From NCBI GenBank assembly GCA_028687575.1, contig JAQTZW010000005.1, forward strand, positions 1 through 64,000: a stretch of 64,000 nucleotides of DNA, read 5' to 3'. This document shows, piece by piece, positions 41,046 through 51,361 of the stretch. The notes under the pieces were generated by a model. That model saw only the letters and a program-made list of their open reading frames with translations, made no database searches and was not told where the DNA came from. Within the stretch, counting starts at the first letter, position 1. Each line of letters begins with the position of its first letter. The position numbers were made by a program, and so were the translations under genes. Origin of the DNA: Gallionella sp. GTDB taxonomy: Bacteria; Pseudomonadota; Gammaproteobacteria; Burkholderiales; Gallionellaceae.

Positions 41046-42143
41046 ATGAAGCGGGTATTTTGTATTGACGATGAACCGGTAAGTTTGCTGGTGCTTGCCG
41101 ATTTGTTGACCGACGAGTTCGATGTGACGACGGCAGGCAGTGGGGAGGCGGCCATGGTCTTGCTGCATGATGGGTTGCAGCCGGACATCATATTGCTCGA
41201 CATCATCATGAGTGGCATGAGTGGATATGAACTCTGCCAGAAGATCAAATCAGATTCGGCGCTACGCGAAATCCCGGTTCTGTATATTTCTTCTCTTGCC
41301 TCCGGCGAGGACGAGGCTTACGGGTTGGAGATGGGGGCGGAAGATTTCATCCACAAACCTTTCCATCCGCCGGTGGTGAAGGCGCGCATACACACCCACC
41401 TGCAACTTGCCGATGCGCGCAAGCAGTTGCAGCGGCGCAATGAAGATCTGGAAGCATTGGTGGTTGAGCGCACCAGCGCTATCGTAAGAAAGACCGAGCA
41501 ATTGCTGGCCGCGCAAAGCGCGATCATTTCGGCATTCTGCGCCCTTGCGGAAACCCGCGACGAAGAGACCGGCAATCATATCCGGCGTACGCAGCATTAC
41601 GTCAGAGCGCTGGCCGAGGCCTTGCGTGACCATCCGCGTTTCAAGACGGCACTGGATGAACCCACCATTGAACTGTATTACCGCTCCGCACCATTGCATG
41701 ACATCGGCAAGGTGGCCATACCGGATGCCATACTCAATAAGCCGGGAAAGCTGACTGCCGAAGAGTGGGAAATCATGAAGACCCATGCCTATCACGGCTA
41801 CAACGCCATCGCGATAACCGAGCGTTCGCTGATGGAAGCTGGCGACAATTTCCTGAAATTCGCCCGTGAGATCGCCTACAGCCATCATGAGAAATGGGAT
41901 GGCAGCGGTTACCCTCAAGGGTTGGCGGGCGATGCCATCCCGCTGTCTGCACGCTTGATGGCGGTGGCAGACGTATATGACGCGCTGATATCCCGCCGGG
42001 CTTACAAGGCACCTTTCACGCATGAGACGGCTATGGAAATCCTTGCCGAAGGCGTGGGCAAACATTTTGACCCGGACATAGCGACCGCCGCGCTGCGTAT
42101 CGGTGACCGTTTCAGGGAGATCGCCGAGCAATTCGCCGACTGA
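41046..42143 (+). CDS. REC-HD-GYP response regulator
   Basis: This 365-residue output protein has an N-terminal receiver (about 1-120; acidic pocket IDDE, phospho-acceptor Asp in ILLDIIM, Lys in HKPF), a coiled-coil linker (about 120-160) and an HD-GYP domain with PLHDIGKVAIPDAIL, SHHEKWDGSGYP and VADVYDAL. All catalytic residues of c-di-GMP phosphodiesterases of this class are present, so phosphorylation probably controls c-di-GMP breakdown. It follows the HPt gene by 18 bases and precedes the giant kinase by 69 bases. Confidence 0.93.
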   Translation: MKRVFCIDDEPVSLLVLADLLTDEFDVTTAGSGEAAMVLLHDGLQPDIILLDIIMSGMSGYELCQKIKSDSALREIPVLYISSLASGEDEAYGLEMGAEDFIHKPFHPPVVKARIHTHLQLADARKQLQRRNEDLEALVVERTSAIVRKTEQLLAAQSAIISAFCALAETRDEETGNHIRRTQHYVRALAEALRDHPRFKTALDEPTIELYYRSAPLHDIGKVAIPDAILNKPGKLTAEEWEIMKTHAYHGYNAIAITERSLMEAGDNFLKFAREIAYSHHEKWDGSGYPQGLAGDAIPLSARLMAVADVYDALISRRAYKAPFTHETAMEILAEGVGKHFDPDIATAALRIGDRFREIAEQFAD

Positions 42144-42212
42144 TGGCTATCTGTTCACGAAGCCGGGCCGAATGAAGCAGAAGCGTACAGTATCGGATCT
42201 TGGGAGGGGAAA

Positions 42213-45200
42213 ATGGGTTCAATCCTGAAACATATCTCTGAGTTGAAGATAGGCGATGTAATGGATCGCCATGTGGTTGCTGTTGGCGAGACTGCAACGG
42301 CAGCTCAGATGATAGAGCGCATGAAGGAAGCTCATGTCGCCCATGTCGTGGTGGTCACCGATGGCAGGCCGGCCGGCATGTTCACCGAGCGGGATCTGAC
42401 GCGCCTGATCCATCAACGCCTCGATCGCAATCAGAGTGTGCGCGAACTGATGAGTGTGCCGGTCGTGGTGGTGCCCGCTGACCTTGGCTTTCGTTCTGCC
42501 TATGTCCAGTTGTGTCTGAGCCGTTTGCGCCACCTGGTGGTGGTGGACCCGTCCGGCAAGGTGGTGGGTGTAGCCGCAGAACGGGATTTTCTCGGGCATC
42601 TGGGCGTGGAGTTGTACCAGCGGGTGCGTAGTCTGACAGGGCAGATAGACACCGGGGTGCCACAGTTGGCGCCGGATTGCCCCATTGTGGATGTGATAGA
42701 CACCATGATCCACGAGCGGCGCGGTTGCGTGCTGGTGGTAGAAGACGGTCGTTATTGCGGTATTTTCACCGAACATCAGGTGCCGACCATCCTGGCGCGT
42801 CACCTGGATGAGCGTGGCGTGACGCTCAAGGAGGTCATGCGCACGGATGTGCTGCCGATTTCGGAAGATACCAGCGTTGCCGACGTGGTGACCCAATTGG
42901 TTGGTGAACGCGTGGGATATGCGGTGGTGGTGCGAGAAAGCGGCGAGATCGTGGGTACCATCGCCCAGTCCAGATTGCTGGAAAGCGTGCGCAGTGCCAT
43001 TCAGGCAGAAGTGGCAGCCCGACAACTGGTGGAAAGTCAGTTGCTGCAGACTGAAGCACAACTTGAAGCCACGCTGGAAAGCACCCCTAATGTTGCGGTG
43101 CAGTGGTATGACTCGAATGGACGCATCCACTACTGGAACCGCGCTTCCGAGTTGCTGTATGGCTGGGCGGCGACCGAGGCGATGGGCAGGACGCTGAGCG
43201 AACTCGGCTTGCTGGCAGAGGATGAACTGGACAGTTTTATCCGCACCTTGCGTGAAGTCGGGGAGTCTGGCGCAACCATCGGTCCCGAGGAATATCAGAC
43301 GCGTGACCGGAGTGGGCTGCCTCGCTGGGTGGATGCCACGATCTTTCCCATACTCGGTGAAACAGAAGGTGAGCCGTTCTTCGTCTGTATGGACGTGGAT
43401 GTCTCGGGGCGCAAGAAGACGGAATTGGCGAGGGCGGAGAGCGAGTTCCGCCAGCGCATCCTGATGGAAAACCTGCCGTTGGCCATTCAGGTGTTCGCAC
43501 CGGATGGCCGGACGTTGCGGGTCAACCGGGCCTGGGAAAATCTGTGGGGAGCATCGCTGGACACCCTTGCGGGATACAACGTCCTGCAGGATGAGCAGCT
43601 GGCACAGGCCGGGATACTGGACTCCCTTAAGCGCGTCTTTGCCGGAGAGGCTGTCGAACTGCCGCTCCATTTCTACGACAAGGCTGTCGCACAAGTTCTA
43701 GCCATGCCGTCGGGAGACGAGAACAGACTCTGGCTGAGGGTGCTCGCTTATCCGGTAAGGGATGCCGCAGGGCAGCTGCTGGAAGTCGTCGTCGTGCAGG
43801 AAGACGTTACCCGCCACAAGGAGGCGGAGGACGCCCTGCGACTCAGTCAGGAACGTCTGGGTTTTGCGCTGCAAGGGGCCAATGATGGCCTGTGGGACTG
43901 GAATCTGGAAACCGACGAGGTGTATTACTCCCCGCGCTGGTTGGGCATGCTGGGTTACCAGCCCGGCGAGTTGCCGCAGACGCTGGAAACTTGGGCCACC
44001 CTGGTGCATCCCGATGATCGGCAAGCGACGCTGGCGCATGTGCAGGATTATCTGGAGGGCTGCAGCACCGCCTATCAGGTGGAATTCCGCATGCGTCACA
44101 AGGATGGTCGCTGGTTGAATATCCTGTCCCGCGCCCGGTTGGCCTGCGACGAATCCGGCGTGCCATTGGTCCCCCGGCGGCTGGTCGGTACGCATATGGA
44201 CATCACCCAGCGCAAGCAGGATGCGCAGCGTCTGCAGGAAAGCGAGGTCAACTTCCGGACGCTATTCGATACCCTGGAAGATCTTCTTTTCGTGATAGAC
44301 ATGAATGGAAGATTGCTCAGGGTGAATCGGCACGCCTGCGAGCAACTGGGCTATTCCGAAGCGGAAATGATGCAGATGATGGCGCTGGATCTGCGCCCCG
44401 AATCAACTCGGGAACAAGCCAGTCGCACCATCGCGGCGATTCTGGCTGGTGAAATGGAGCTGTGTTCGCTGCCACTGCAAACCAAGTCCGGTGAGTTGAT
44501 TGACGTTGAAACCCGGATCACGGCGGGTACATGGAATGGCGCGCCGGCCTTGTATGCCATCAGCCGGGATGTGACCGAACGCAAAAAAGCGCAATCCGCC
44601 TTGCAGGAAAGTGAGCAGCGTCTGCGACTGGCGCTGGATGCGGCGCAAATGGGGGTGTGGGAGTTCAACTTTGCCACTGGGGAACTCTACTGGTCGCCAG
44701 AGATATTCAAATACCTGCATATGCCGCCAAGCGAGCCTTCCAGAGAGTTTCTGTTGCAGATGGTGCATCCCGAAGACCGCTTGGTATCCCAGCAGGCCAT
44801 GGATCGGGCACTGGCAGAACGCATGCCGTATTTTGCCGAATACCGTGTACTGCTGGCTGATCGAATACTCTGGATAGAGGACAGGGGCGAAGTGCAATGG
44901 GATGAATCCGGGCATCCGCTCAAAGTGACCGGCATCGCGCATGACATCTCCGCCCGCAAGCAGGGAGAGCGGGCGCTGCAAGCCAGTGAGGCCAAGGCAC
45001 TTGCGATGCTCGATGCCATCCCGGACTTGATGTTCCGCATTGATGAGCAGGGCGTGTTTCTGGATTACCGCGCCGAGCAATCGAAACTATATGACCAATC
45101 CAGCCAGTCTCTCGTCGGTCGCAACATACGGGAAACCTTGCCCGCCGACTTTGCCAGCCTGCTCGAGAACGAGATCGAGTTGACATTGGCGAATCGCAGC

Positions 45201-48200
45201 CTGCGCACTTTCGAATATCAGCTTCCCATCCCGGATGCTGGCTTGCGCGATTTTGAGGCGCGCATGGTGTACTGCGGCGGAAGCGAGGTACTGGCCGTGG
45301 TGCGCGATATTACGGACAGAAAACTGGCGGAAAAGTCTCTGCGACAGAACGAGTTGCTGATGCGCACCATTCTGGATAACGTCGAAGCCTATATCTACCT
45401 GAAGGATAGGGACGGTCATTACCTGTTCGCCAACCGCCCGGTGCGCGAACTGTGGCGTGCGGAACTATCAGACATCATCGGCTCCGGGGATGGCAAGTTC
45501 TTCGATGCTGCCACGACGGACAAGATTCGGGCGAATGACCGGCAGGTGCTGGACCATGGCGCAGCGGTGCACATCGAGGAAACCAACACAGTTCCCGCCA
45601 CCGGAAAGACTGCCACCTATCTTTCCATCAAGCTGCCGCTGCGGAACGACGATGGCGGCATCTATGCGTTGTGCGGCATCTCGACCGATATCACGGTGCG
45701 CAAAGAGGCCGAAGAGGCGTTGCAGCGCTCACACTCGCTGATCGAAGCCGCGATGGAATCCACAGCGGACGGCATTTTGGTGGCTGACGGTCAGGGTAAG
45801 GTGACGCACTTCAACAAGCGCTTCCTGGAGTTGTGGCGTATTCCGCAGGAACTGGCAGTGTCTGGCGACGACAATCGGCTGATCCAGTTCGTGCTGGAGC
45901 AGTTGAACGATCCGCAGGCTTTTATCGCCAAGGTGACAGAGCTTTACCGCACGCCGGAAGCCAGTTCAAGGGACGAATTGAGCTTCCGCGATGGGCGCGT
46001 GTTCGAGCGGTATTCGCTGCCGCAAAAACTGGGTGACGCTATCGTCGGTCGAGTCTGGAGTTTCCGCGATGTGACCGAACGTAACCGGGCGGTGCATGCG
46101 CTGGCCCGGCGCTCGCAAGAGCAGGCACTCCTGCTGGAGATCGTGCGCGAGCTTTCTGCATCTCTCGAACTGAACGAGGTGTTGCAGATGGTGGCGGCCC
46201 GAATTACGGAATTGACGGCATTCACCACGTCCGCAATCTATTTCTGCGAGGGCGACAAACTGCGCTTGATGGATGCCGTCCCATCGATCCCCAGTGATTT
46301 TCCTGTTCATCTGCGCTATGCAGAGTTGTCTGAACACCCATACATCCGCCAGGTGCTGGAAACCGATCAGCCTCTTTTTCTGGAGGATGCCCGGAAAGTG
46401 GCGCTTACCTCTGAGGAACAGGCGGTTGTTGAGGCGCGCGACCTCCGCTCTATCATCTATCTGCCGCTGCGTGTCGGAGCCGAGGTCTCCGGCGTGTTAA
46501 TCGCCGGTACCACGGGTGAGCGGAAAGTGTTGTCTGCATCTGATGTTGAGATTTGCAATAATTATGCCAGCATGTCGGCACTGGCCATCGCCAATGCCAA
46601 GCTGTATGAGGCAAGTCGCGATACTACGGTGCAGATGGCGCAGCAGTACACCTTTACCCAATCGGTACTGGACAACGCACCGATGGGTATCCACCTTTAT
46701 CGCCTAGAAGCAGACCAACGGATGGTGTTCACCGGTGCCAATCCCGCGGCAGACCGCATCCTGCGCATGGAGAATCGCCAGTTCATTGGCAAAACCATAG
46801 AGCAAGCCTTTCCTCTCCTCGCGCACACTGAAGTTCCCGATCTTTACCGTCGCATCGCTCGCGAGGGCGGCGAGTGGGAGGGCGATCAGATTGTTTATGA
46901 TGGTAGTGCCATCGGGGGAGCTTTCCGGATCAAGGCATTCCAGACCATGCCGGGACAGATGGCGGTGTTCTTCGAAGATGTGACACTCGCCCGGCAGCAG
47001 GAACTGTCGTTGCGCCAGAGTGACGAGCAGTTCCGCAGCATGTTCGAATTATCGCCAGACCCGGTCTGGATCATCGAGCAGGATCACTTCGTTGAGTGCA
47101 ACATCGCTGCGGTGGAGATGCTGGGTTATGCCGACAAGGAGTCCTTGCGCAACACCCATCCTTCCGAACTTTCGCCACCCATCCAGCCGGATGGAGAGTC
47201 ATCGTTCAGCAAAGCCGGACGCATGATGCAGCTGGCTCGTGAGCATGGGGTGCACCGTTTTGAATGGGTGCACCGCCGCCAGGACGGCAGCGATTTTTAT
47301 GCGGAGGTGACACTCTCCGCGATTACCCTGCGCGGGCAGAGTGTCCTTTATTGCTCGTGGCGTGACATCACCGAGCGCAAGGCTGCGGAAGATGCTCTGC
47401 GGCGCAACGAGGAGCGTCTGCGTTTTGCGCTGGGAGCGGCACATCAGGGTTGGTTCGATGCCTATGTGCAAACCGGACATACCGATGTCGGGCCGGAGTA
47501 CCCGCGCATGCTGGGCTACAAGCCGGAGGAGTTCCATACCAGTTTGCAGAACTGGTTCGAGAATATTCACCCCGAAGATGTAGGCTTGGTGCAGGCTACT
47601 TTTCAGCGGATGCTGCAGTCTGATGCGCCGAGCGAGGGCGAATACCGTCGCCGCACCCGTTCCGGCGAATGGAAATGGATGCATACCTCCGGTGCGGTGG
47701 CTGAACGCGATGCCGCAGGCAGGCCGCTCAGGGTTACCGGCATCCACATGGATATAGACGAGCGCAAACGAGTCGAGGCCGAGCTGGATGAATACCGCCA
47801 ACATCTTGAAGAATTGGTCATCCAGCGAACTCAGGAGTTGAGCGCGACCAATCTGCAATTGACGCAAACCGAGTTCGCATTGGCGCGGGTAGGTATCGGC
47901 ATCGCCTGGAATGACATCGAGACCGGTCGCTTCGTCTATGTCAACGATGCGGCTTGCGAGCAGCTTGGTTACACCCGAGAGGAGTTCCTGACCCTGACGG
48001 TGACCGACCTCACCACGCAATATTCCATAGAGGAAGTCAAGGCTGTCGGGCTGCGCATCCTGGAAACCGGCAAGCCTATGCGTCTCGAAACGACGCATCT
48101 CCGCAAGGATGGCAGCGTGCTGCCCGTTGAGGTGACAGCCTATGCTTACCATGCCGGCCAGCAGGACGTGTTGATCGCGTTCTACACCGACATCACCGAG

Positions 48201-49400
48201 CGCAAGCGCAATGAAGCGATCCTGATTCGAGCCAAGGAAATGGCCGAGGAGGGTAGTCGCTCCAAGAGCACCTTCCTGGCCAATATGAGCCATGAGATCC
48301 GTACGCCGCTGAATGCGATTGCCGGCATGGCGCATCTCATCCGTCGCAGCGGGGTTAACGCCGAACAGAGGGCTCGCCTGGACAAGCTGGAATCGGCCAG
48401 CATGCATTTGATGGGCATCATCAATGACATCCTCGATCTGTCCAAGATCGAAGCCGGTCGGATGGTGTTGGAAGAGACCAGCCTGAATGTGGAAGCGGTG
48501 ATGGGCAATATCGTGTCCATGGTGCATGACCGCGCCAAAGCCAAGGGACTGAGCCTCACCAAACAGCTTGATTATCTGCCCCATAGTCTGCTGGGCGACC
48601 CGACCCGGTTGCAGCAGGTGCTGCTCAACTTCGTCGGCAACGCCATCAAGTTCACCTCGCACGGCGGGATCATCCTGCGTGCCGGGTTGTCCGAGGAGAC
48701 GGCCGACAGCGTGAAGTTGCGCTTCGAGGTGGAAGACAGTGGCATCGGCATTCCGAAGGAAGCGCTGGAGCGGCTGTTCACTGCCTTCGAGCAGGCCGAT
48801 AGTTCCACAACCCGAAAATTCGGGGGAACTGGACTTGGTCTTGCGATCAACAAGCGCCTGGCCGCGATGATGGGCGGAGAGGTGGGGGTGAATAGCACGG
48901 AGGGGAAAGGGAGCACCTTCTGGTTTACCGCATGCTTGAAGAAATCCGGGGCCAAGCCAATGGCGAACATGGATGATGCGCCGGAAGATGCCGATATGCT
49001 GTTGAGCCGGCTGCATGCCGGACGGTCCGTCCTGTTGGTCGAGGATGAGCCGATCAACCGAGAAGTGGCGCTGATGCTGTTGGAAGATGCCGGGCTGAAG
49101 GTGGAAGTGGCCAATAACGGCGAGGAGGCGGTGCAGAAAGTGCGTGAAAAGCGTTTCGATCTGATCCTGATGGACATGCAGATGCCGGTGATGGATGGAT
49201 TGACGGCGACGCGTGTGATCCGGGGATTGCCGAATGGTGCGGAGATTCCCATCGTGGCGCTCACCGCCAACGCCTTCGTCGAGGATCGTGCCGCTTGCCT
49301 TGATGCCGGAATGAACGACTTTACCAGCAAGCCGATAGATCCGGGGCAACTGTACGGGTGTCTGCTGACATGGCTCAGCAAGCCGGGGAAGGGTGAGTAG
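42213..49400 (+). CDS. Giant CBS-PAS(x12)-GAF hybrid histidine kinase
   Basis: This is a 2,395-residue, apparently soluble hybrid kinase. Residues about 1-255 hold four CBS motifs (two Bateman modules), which usually bind adenine nucleotides. By eye eight PAS/PAC units fill about 265-1290, each ending in a DITxRK-like PAC signature. A GAF domain (about 1300-1465) and four further PAS units (about 1475-2000) follow. The transmitter has [14 protein letters not shown] (His about 2027), NAIKF, DSGIGI and GGTGLGLAI. The C-terminal receiver (about 2268-2385) has its Asp at about 2321 (LMDMQMP). No membrane segment is seen. It lacks an HPt domain. Several PAS units resemble each other, which suggests growth by internal duplication. 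Confidence 0.93.
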   Translation: MGSILKHISELKIGDVMDRHVVAVGETATAAQMIERMKEAHVAHVVVVTDGRPAGMFTERDLTRLIHQRLDRNQSVRELMSVPVVVVPADLGFRSAYVQLCLSRLRHLVVVDPSGKVVGVAAERDFLGHLGVELYQRVRSLTGQIDTGVPQLAPDCPIVDVIDTMIHERRGCVLVVEDGRYCGIFTEHQVPTILARHLDERGVTLKEVMRTDVLPISEDTSVADVVTQLVGERVGYAVVVRESGEIVGTIAQSRLLESVRSAIQAEVAARQLVESQLLQTEAQLEATLESTPNVAVQWYDSNGRIHYWNRASELLYGWAATEAMGRTLSELGLLAEDELDSFIRTLREVGESGATIGPEEYQTRDRSGLPRWVDATIFPILGETEGEPFFVCMDVDVSGRKKTELARAESEFRQRILMENLPLAIQVFAPDGRTLRVNRAWENLWGASLDTLAGYNVLQDEQLAQAGILDSLKRVFAGEAVELPLHFYDKAVAQVLAMPSGDENRLWLRVLAYPVRDAAGQLLEVVVVQEDVTRHKEAEDALRLSQERLGFALQGANDGLWDWNLETDEVYYSPRWLGMLGYQPGELPQTLETWATLVHPDDRQATLAHVQDYLEGCSTAYQVEFRMRHKDGRWLNILSRARLACDESGVPLVPRRLVGTHMDITQRKQDAQRLQESEVNFRTLFDTLEDLLFVIDMNGRLLRVNRHACEQLGYSEAEMMQMMALDLRPESTREQASRTIAAILAGEMELCSLPLQTKSGELIDVETRITAGTWNGAPALYAISRDVTERKKAQSALQESEQRLRLALDAAQMGVWEFNFATGELYWSPEIFKYLHMPPSEPSREFLLQMVHPEDRLVSQQAMDRALAERMPYFAEYRVLLADRILWIEDRGEVQWDESGHPLKVTGIAHDISARKQGERALQASEAKALAMLDAIPDLMFRIDEQGVFLDYRAEQSKLYDQSSQSLVGRNIRETLPADFASLLENEIELTLANRSLRTFEYQLPIPDAGLRDFEARMVYCGGSEVLAVVRDITDRKLAEKSLRQNELLMRTILDNVEAYIYLKDRDGHYLFANRPVRELWRAELSDIIGSGDGKFFDAATTDKIRANDRQVLDHGAAVHIEETNTVPATGKTATYLSIKLPLRNDDGGIYALCGISTDITVRKEAEEALQRSHSLIEAAMESTADGILVADGQGKVTHFNKRFLELWRIPQELAVSGDDNRLIQFVLEQLNDPQAFIAKVTELYRTPEASSRDELSFRDGRVFERYSLPQKLGDAIVGRVWSFRDVTERNRAVHALARRSQEQALLLEIVRELSASLELNEVLQMVAARITELTAFTTSAIYFCEGDKLRLMDAVPSIPSDFPVHLRYAELSEHPYIRQVLETDQPLFLEDARKVALTSEEQAVVEARDLRSIIYLPLRVGAEVSGVLIAGTTGERKVLSASDVEICNNYASMSALAIANAKLYEASRDTTVQMAQQYTFTQSVLDNAPMGIHLYRLEADQRMVFTGANPAADRILRMENRQFIGKTIEQAFPLLAHTEVPDLYRRIAREGGEWEGDQIVYDGSAIGGAFRIKAFQTMPGQMAVFFEDVTLARQQELSLRQSDEQFRSMFELSPDPVWIIEQDHFVECNIAAVEMLGYADKESLRNTHPSELSPPIQPDGESSFSKAGRMMQLAREHGVHRFEWVHRRQDGSDFYAEVTLSAITLRGQSVLYCSWRDITERKAAEDALRRNEERLRFALGAAHQGWFDAYVQTGHTDVGPEYPRMLGYKPEEFHTSLQNWFENIHPEDVGLVQATFQRMLQSDAPSEGEYRRRTRSGEWKWMHTSGAVAERDAAGRPLRVTGIHMDIDERKRVEAELDEYRQHLEELVIQRTQELSATNLQLTQTEFALARVGIGIAWNDIETGRFVYVNDAACEQLGYTREEFLTLTVTDLTTQYSIEEVKAVGLRILETGKPMRLETTHLRKDGSVLPVEVTAYAYHAGQQDVLIAFYTDITERKRNEAILIRAKEMAEEGSRSKSTFLANMSHEIRTPLNAIAGMAHLIRRSGVNAEQRARLDKLESASMHLMGIINDILDLSKIEAGRMVLEETSLNVEAVMGNIVSMVHDRAKAKGLSLTKQLDYLPHSLLGDPTRLQQVLLNFVGNAIKFTSHGGIILRAGLSEETADSVKLRFEVEDSGIGIPKEALERLFTAFEQADSSTTRKFGGTGLGLAINKRLAAMMGGEVGVNSTEGKGSTFWFTACLKKSGAKPMANMDDAPEDADMLLSRLHAGRSVLLVEDEPINREVALMLLEDAGLKVEVANNGEEAVQKVREKRFDLILMDMQMPVMDGLTATRVIRGLPNGAEIPIVALTANAFVEDRAACLDAGMNDFTSKPIDPGQLYGCLLTWLSKPGKGE

Positions 49401-49465
49401 CGGCTGGTAACGCACGGCAGGGCGTTGCCCTCCAAATCTGAATCCACGACACATAATGATTCGTC

Positions 49466-51361
49466 ATGATAAACAGCAAAATTGATATTTTTCCGTGGGA
49501 TGACAACTTCAACACCGGCATCCCGAAGATAGATGAACAGCACAAGAAGCTGGTTCAATTGATCAACATGTTGGCCGGACGCGTCGCTTTCGGTGCCGAA
49601 GCCCATGTGCTGGATCAGGTGCTGGACGAACTGGCGGCATATGCGGTCTATCACTTCGAGACTGAAGAAGCGATCTGGCATGAATATCTTGCCGAGGATT
49701 CCGCTGAAAGCGCCCATCGCGACATCCATAACTCCTTCGTGCAGCAAGTCGTAGCCCTCAAGACTGCCAGGATATCGCGGCCTATATCCGAGATCGCCGA
49801 GGAGGCGCTCGGTTTCTTGGCGCGCTGGTTGGCTTCCCACATACTGGAAAGTGACCGCTATATGGCCTATGCCGTCCTGGCACGGATGGAGGGTTTGTCG
49901 CTGGACGCTGCCAAACTGCGCGCCAAAGAGCAGATGAGCGGTACCACGCGCGCGCTGATTGACATCATCCTGGCGATTTACTCCACGCTTTCCGTCAATA
50001 CCCTGAATCTGATGCGGGAGTTGGCCACTCACCGTCAGGACAAGGCAGCACTGCTGAGCGCACAACAAGGTTTGCAGGAAAGTGAATCCAACCTGCAAAC
50101 CTTTTTCGACACCATTGATGATTTCCTCTTCGTGCTGGATGGTCAGGGAAAAATCATTGAGGTCAACCGCACCGTGCTGGATCGGCTGGGCTATTCCGAA
50201 TCGGACCTCATCGGACTCAACGTCCTCAAAGTCCACCCCGAGGATCGGCATGAAGATGCCCGCCGCGTCATCGCAGAGATGCTTTCCGGCAAAGGGAATT
50301 ATTGCCCCGTGCCTTTGCAGGCTGCCGATGGCCACCTGATTCCGGTCGAGACCCGGGTCGTCGCGGGGCAATGGAACGGTCAGCCGGCACTGTTCGGGGT
50401 CAGCCGCGACATCAGCGAACGGATCGCGGCTGAACAAAGGATCGCCGAGCAGGCGAGTCTGCTGGAACAATACTTCGACCATTCTCTGAACGCGCTGGCC
50501 CTGCTTGACCGTGATTTCAACTTCATCCGCGTCAACGCAGCCTATGCGCGCGCAGACGAGCGGGATATTTCCGAATTCCCCGGTCACAATCATTTCGATT
50601 TCTATCCCTCGGACGCCCGAGCCATTTTCGAGGAGGTGGTGAAAAGCAGGCAGCCATTCCAGGCATTTGCTAGGCCGTTCGAGTATGCCGCTCATCCGGA
50701 GCGCGGCGTGAGCTACTGGGACATCACGCTGGTGCCGTTGCTCAATATCCGGGGGGAAGCTGATCACCTGCTGCTCTCTCTGTATGACGTCACTGATCAA
50801 AAACGGGTCGAACAGGCACTCTCCGATTCGCGCAATCTCCTTCAGACGGTGATAGATGCAGTCCCCATGCGCATCTTCTGGAAAGACCGCGAATCGCGTT
50901 ATCTCGGCTGCAACCCGCTGTTCGCCAGGGATGCCGGGAAATCCACTCCTGACGAACTGCTGGGCCGGGACGATCACGACATGGGCTGGGCAGAGCAGGC
51001 CGAACTGTATCAGGCGGACGATCGCCAGGTCATGGAGTCAGGGGTTGCCAAGCTCAACTACGAGGAGCCGCAAACCACGCCTGATGGTCAGGCCATCTGG
51101 CTTAGAACTTCCAAGGTGCCGCTGTGCAATGTGCGGGGTGAAACCATAGGGATACTGGGTCTCTATGATGATGTGACTGAGCAAAAAAAGGCCGTGGTAC
51201 AACTGGGTAAGCAGTATCAGGAACTGCTCCGTTGGCAGGAAGTGATGTTGAATCGTGAGGATCGCGTGCTCGAACTCAAGCGTGAGGTCAACGAGTTGCT
51301 GGCACGTCTGGATGAATCCCCACGCTACGGTAGCGCTGTATCCGATAAGGACAAGCCATGA
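49466..51361 (+). CDS. Bacteriohemerythrin-PAS(x3) sensor protein without output domain
   Basis: This 631-residue protein begins with a hemerythrin domain (about 1-130) whose di-iron ligands are visible: His in IDEQHKK, HFETE, HRDIH and HILESD. Such domains bind O2, or react with NO or other redox signals. A helical segment (about 150-215) leads to three PAS units (about 215-340, 340-460, 465-590) and a C-terminal coiled coil ([12 protein letters not shown]). No kinase, cyclase or DNA-binding part exists. The stop overlaps the start of the PocR-PAS kinase gene (ATGA), so it probably modulates that kinase through PAS or coiled-coil contact. Confidence 0.9.
   Translation: MINSKIDIFPWDDNFNTGIPKIDEQHKKLVQLINMLAGRVAFGAEAHVLDQVLDELAAYAVYHFETEEAIWHEYLAEDSAESAHRDIHNSFVQQVVALKTARISRPISEIAEEALGFLARWLASHILESDRYMAYAVLARMEGLSLDAAKLRAKEQMSGTTRALIDIILAIYSTLSVNTLNLMRELATHRQDKAALLSAQQGLQESESNLQTFFDTIDDFLFVLDGQGKIIEVNRTVLDRLGYSESDLIGLNVLKVHPEDRHEDARRVIAEMLSGKGNYCPVPLQAADGHLIPVETRVVAGQWNGQPALFGVSRDISERIAAEQRIAEQASLLEQYFDHSLNALALLDRDFNFIRVNAAYARADERDISEFPGHNHFDFYPSDARAIFEEVVKSRQPFQAFARPFEYAAHPERGVSYWDITLVPLLNIRGEADHLLLSLYDVTDQKRVEQALSDSRNLLQTVIDAVPMRIFWKDRESRYLGCNPLFARDAGKSTPDELLGRDDHDMGWAEQAELYQADDRQVMESGVAKLNYEEPQTTPDGQAIWLRTSKVPLCNVRGETIGILGLYDDVTEQKKAVVQLGKQYQELLRWQEVMLNREDRVLELKREVNELLARLDESPRYGSAVSDKDKP

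Noticed and set aside
48572-50977. 801-codon open frame on the minus strand across two sensor genes
   Set aside because: Antisense to the giant kinase and the hemerythrin-PAS gene, both with intact domain motifs on the plus strand.
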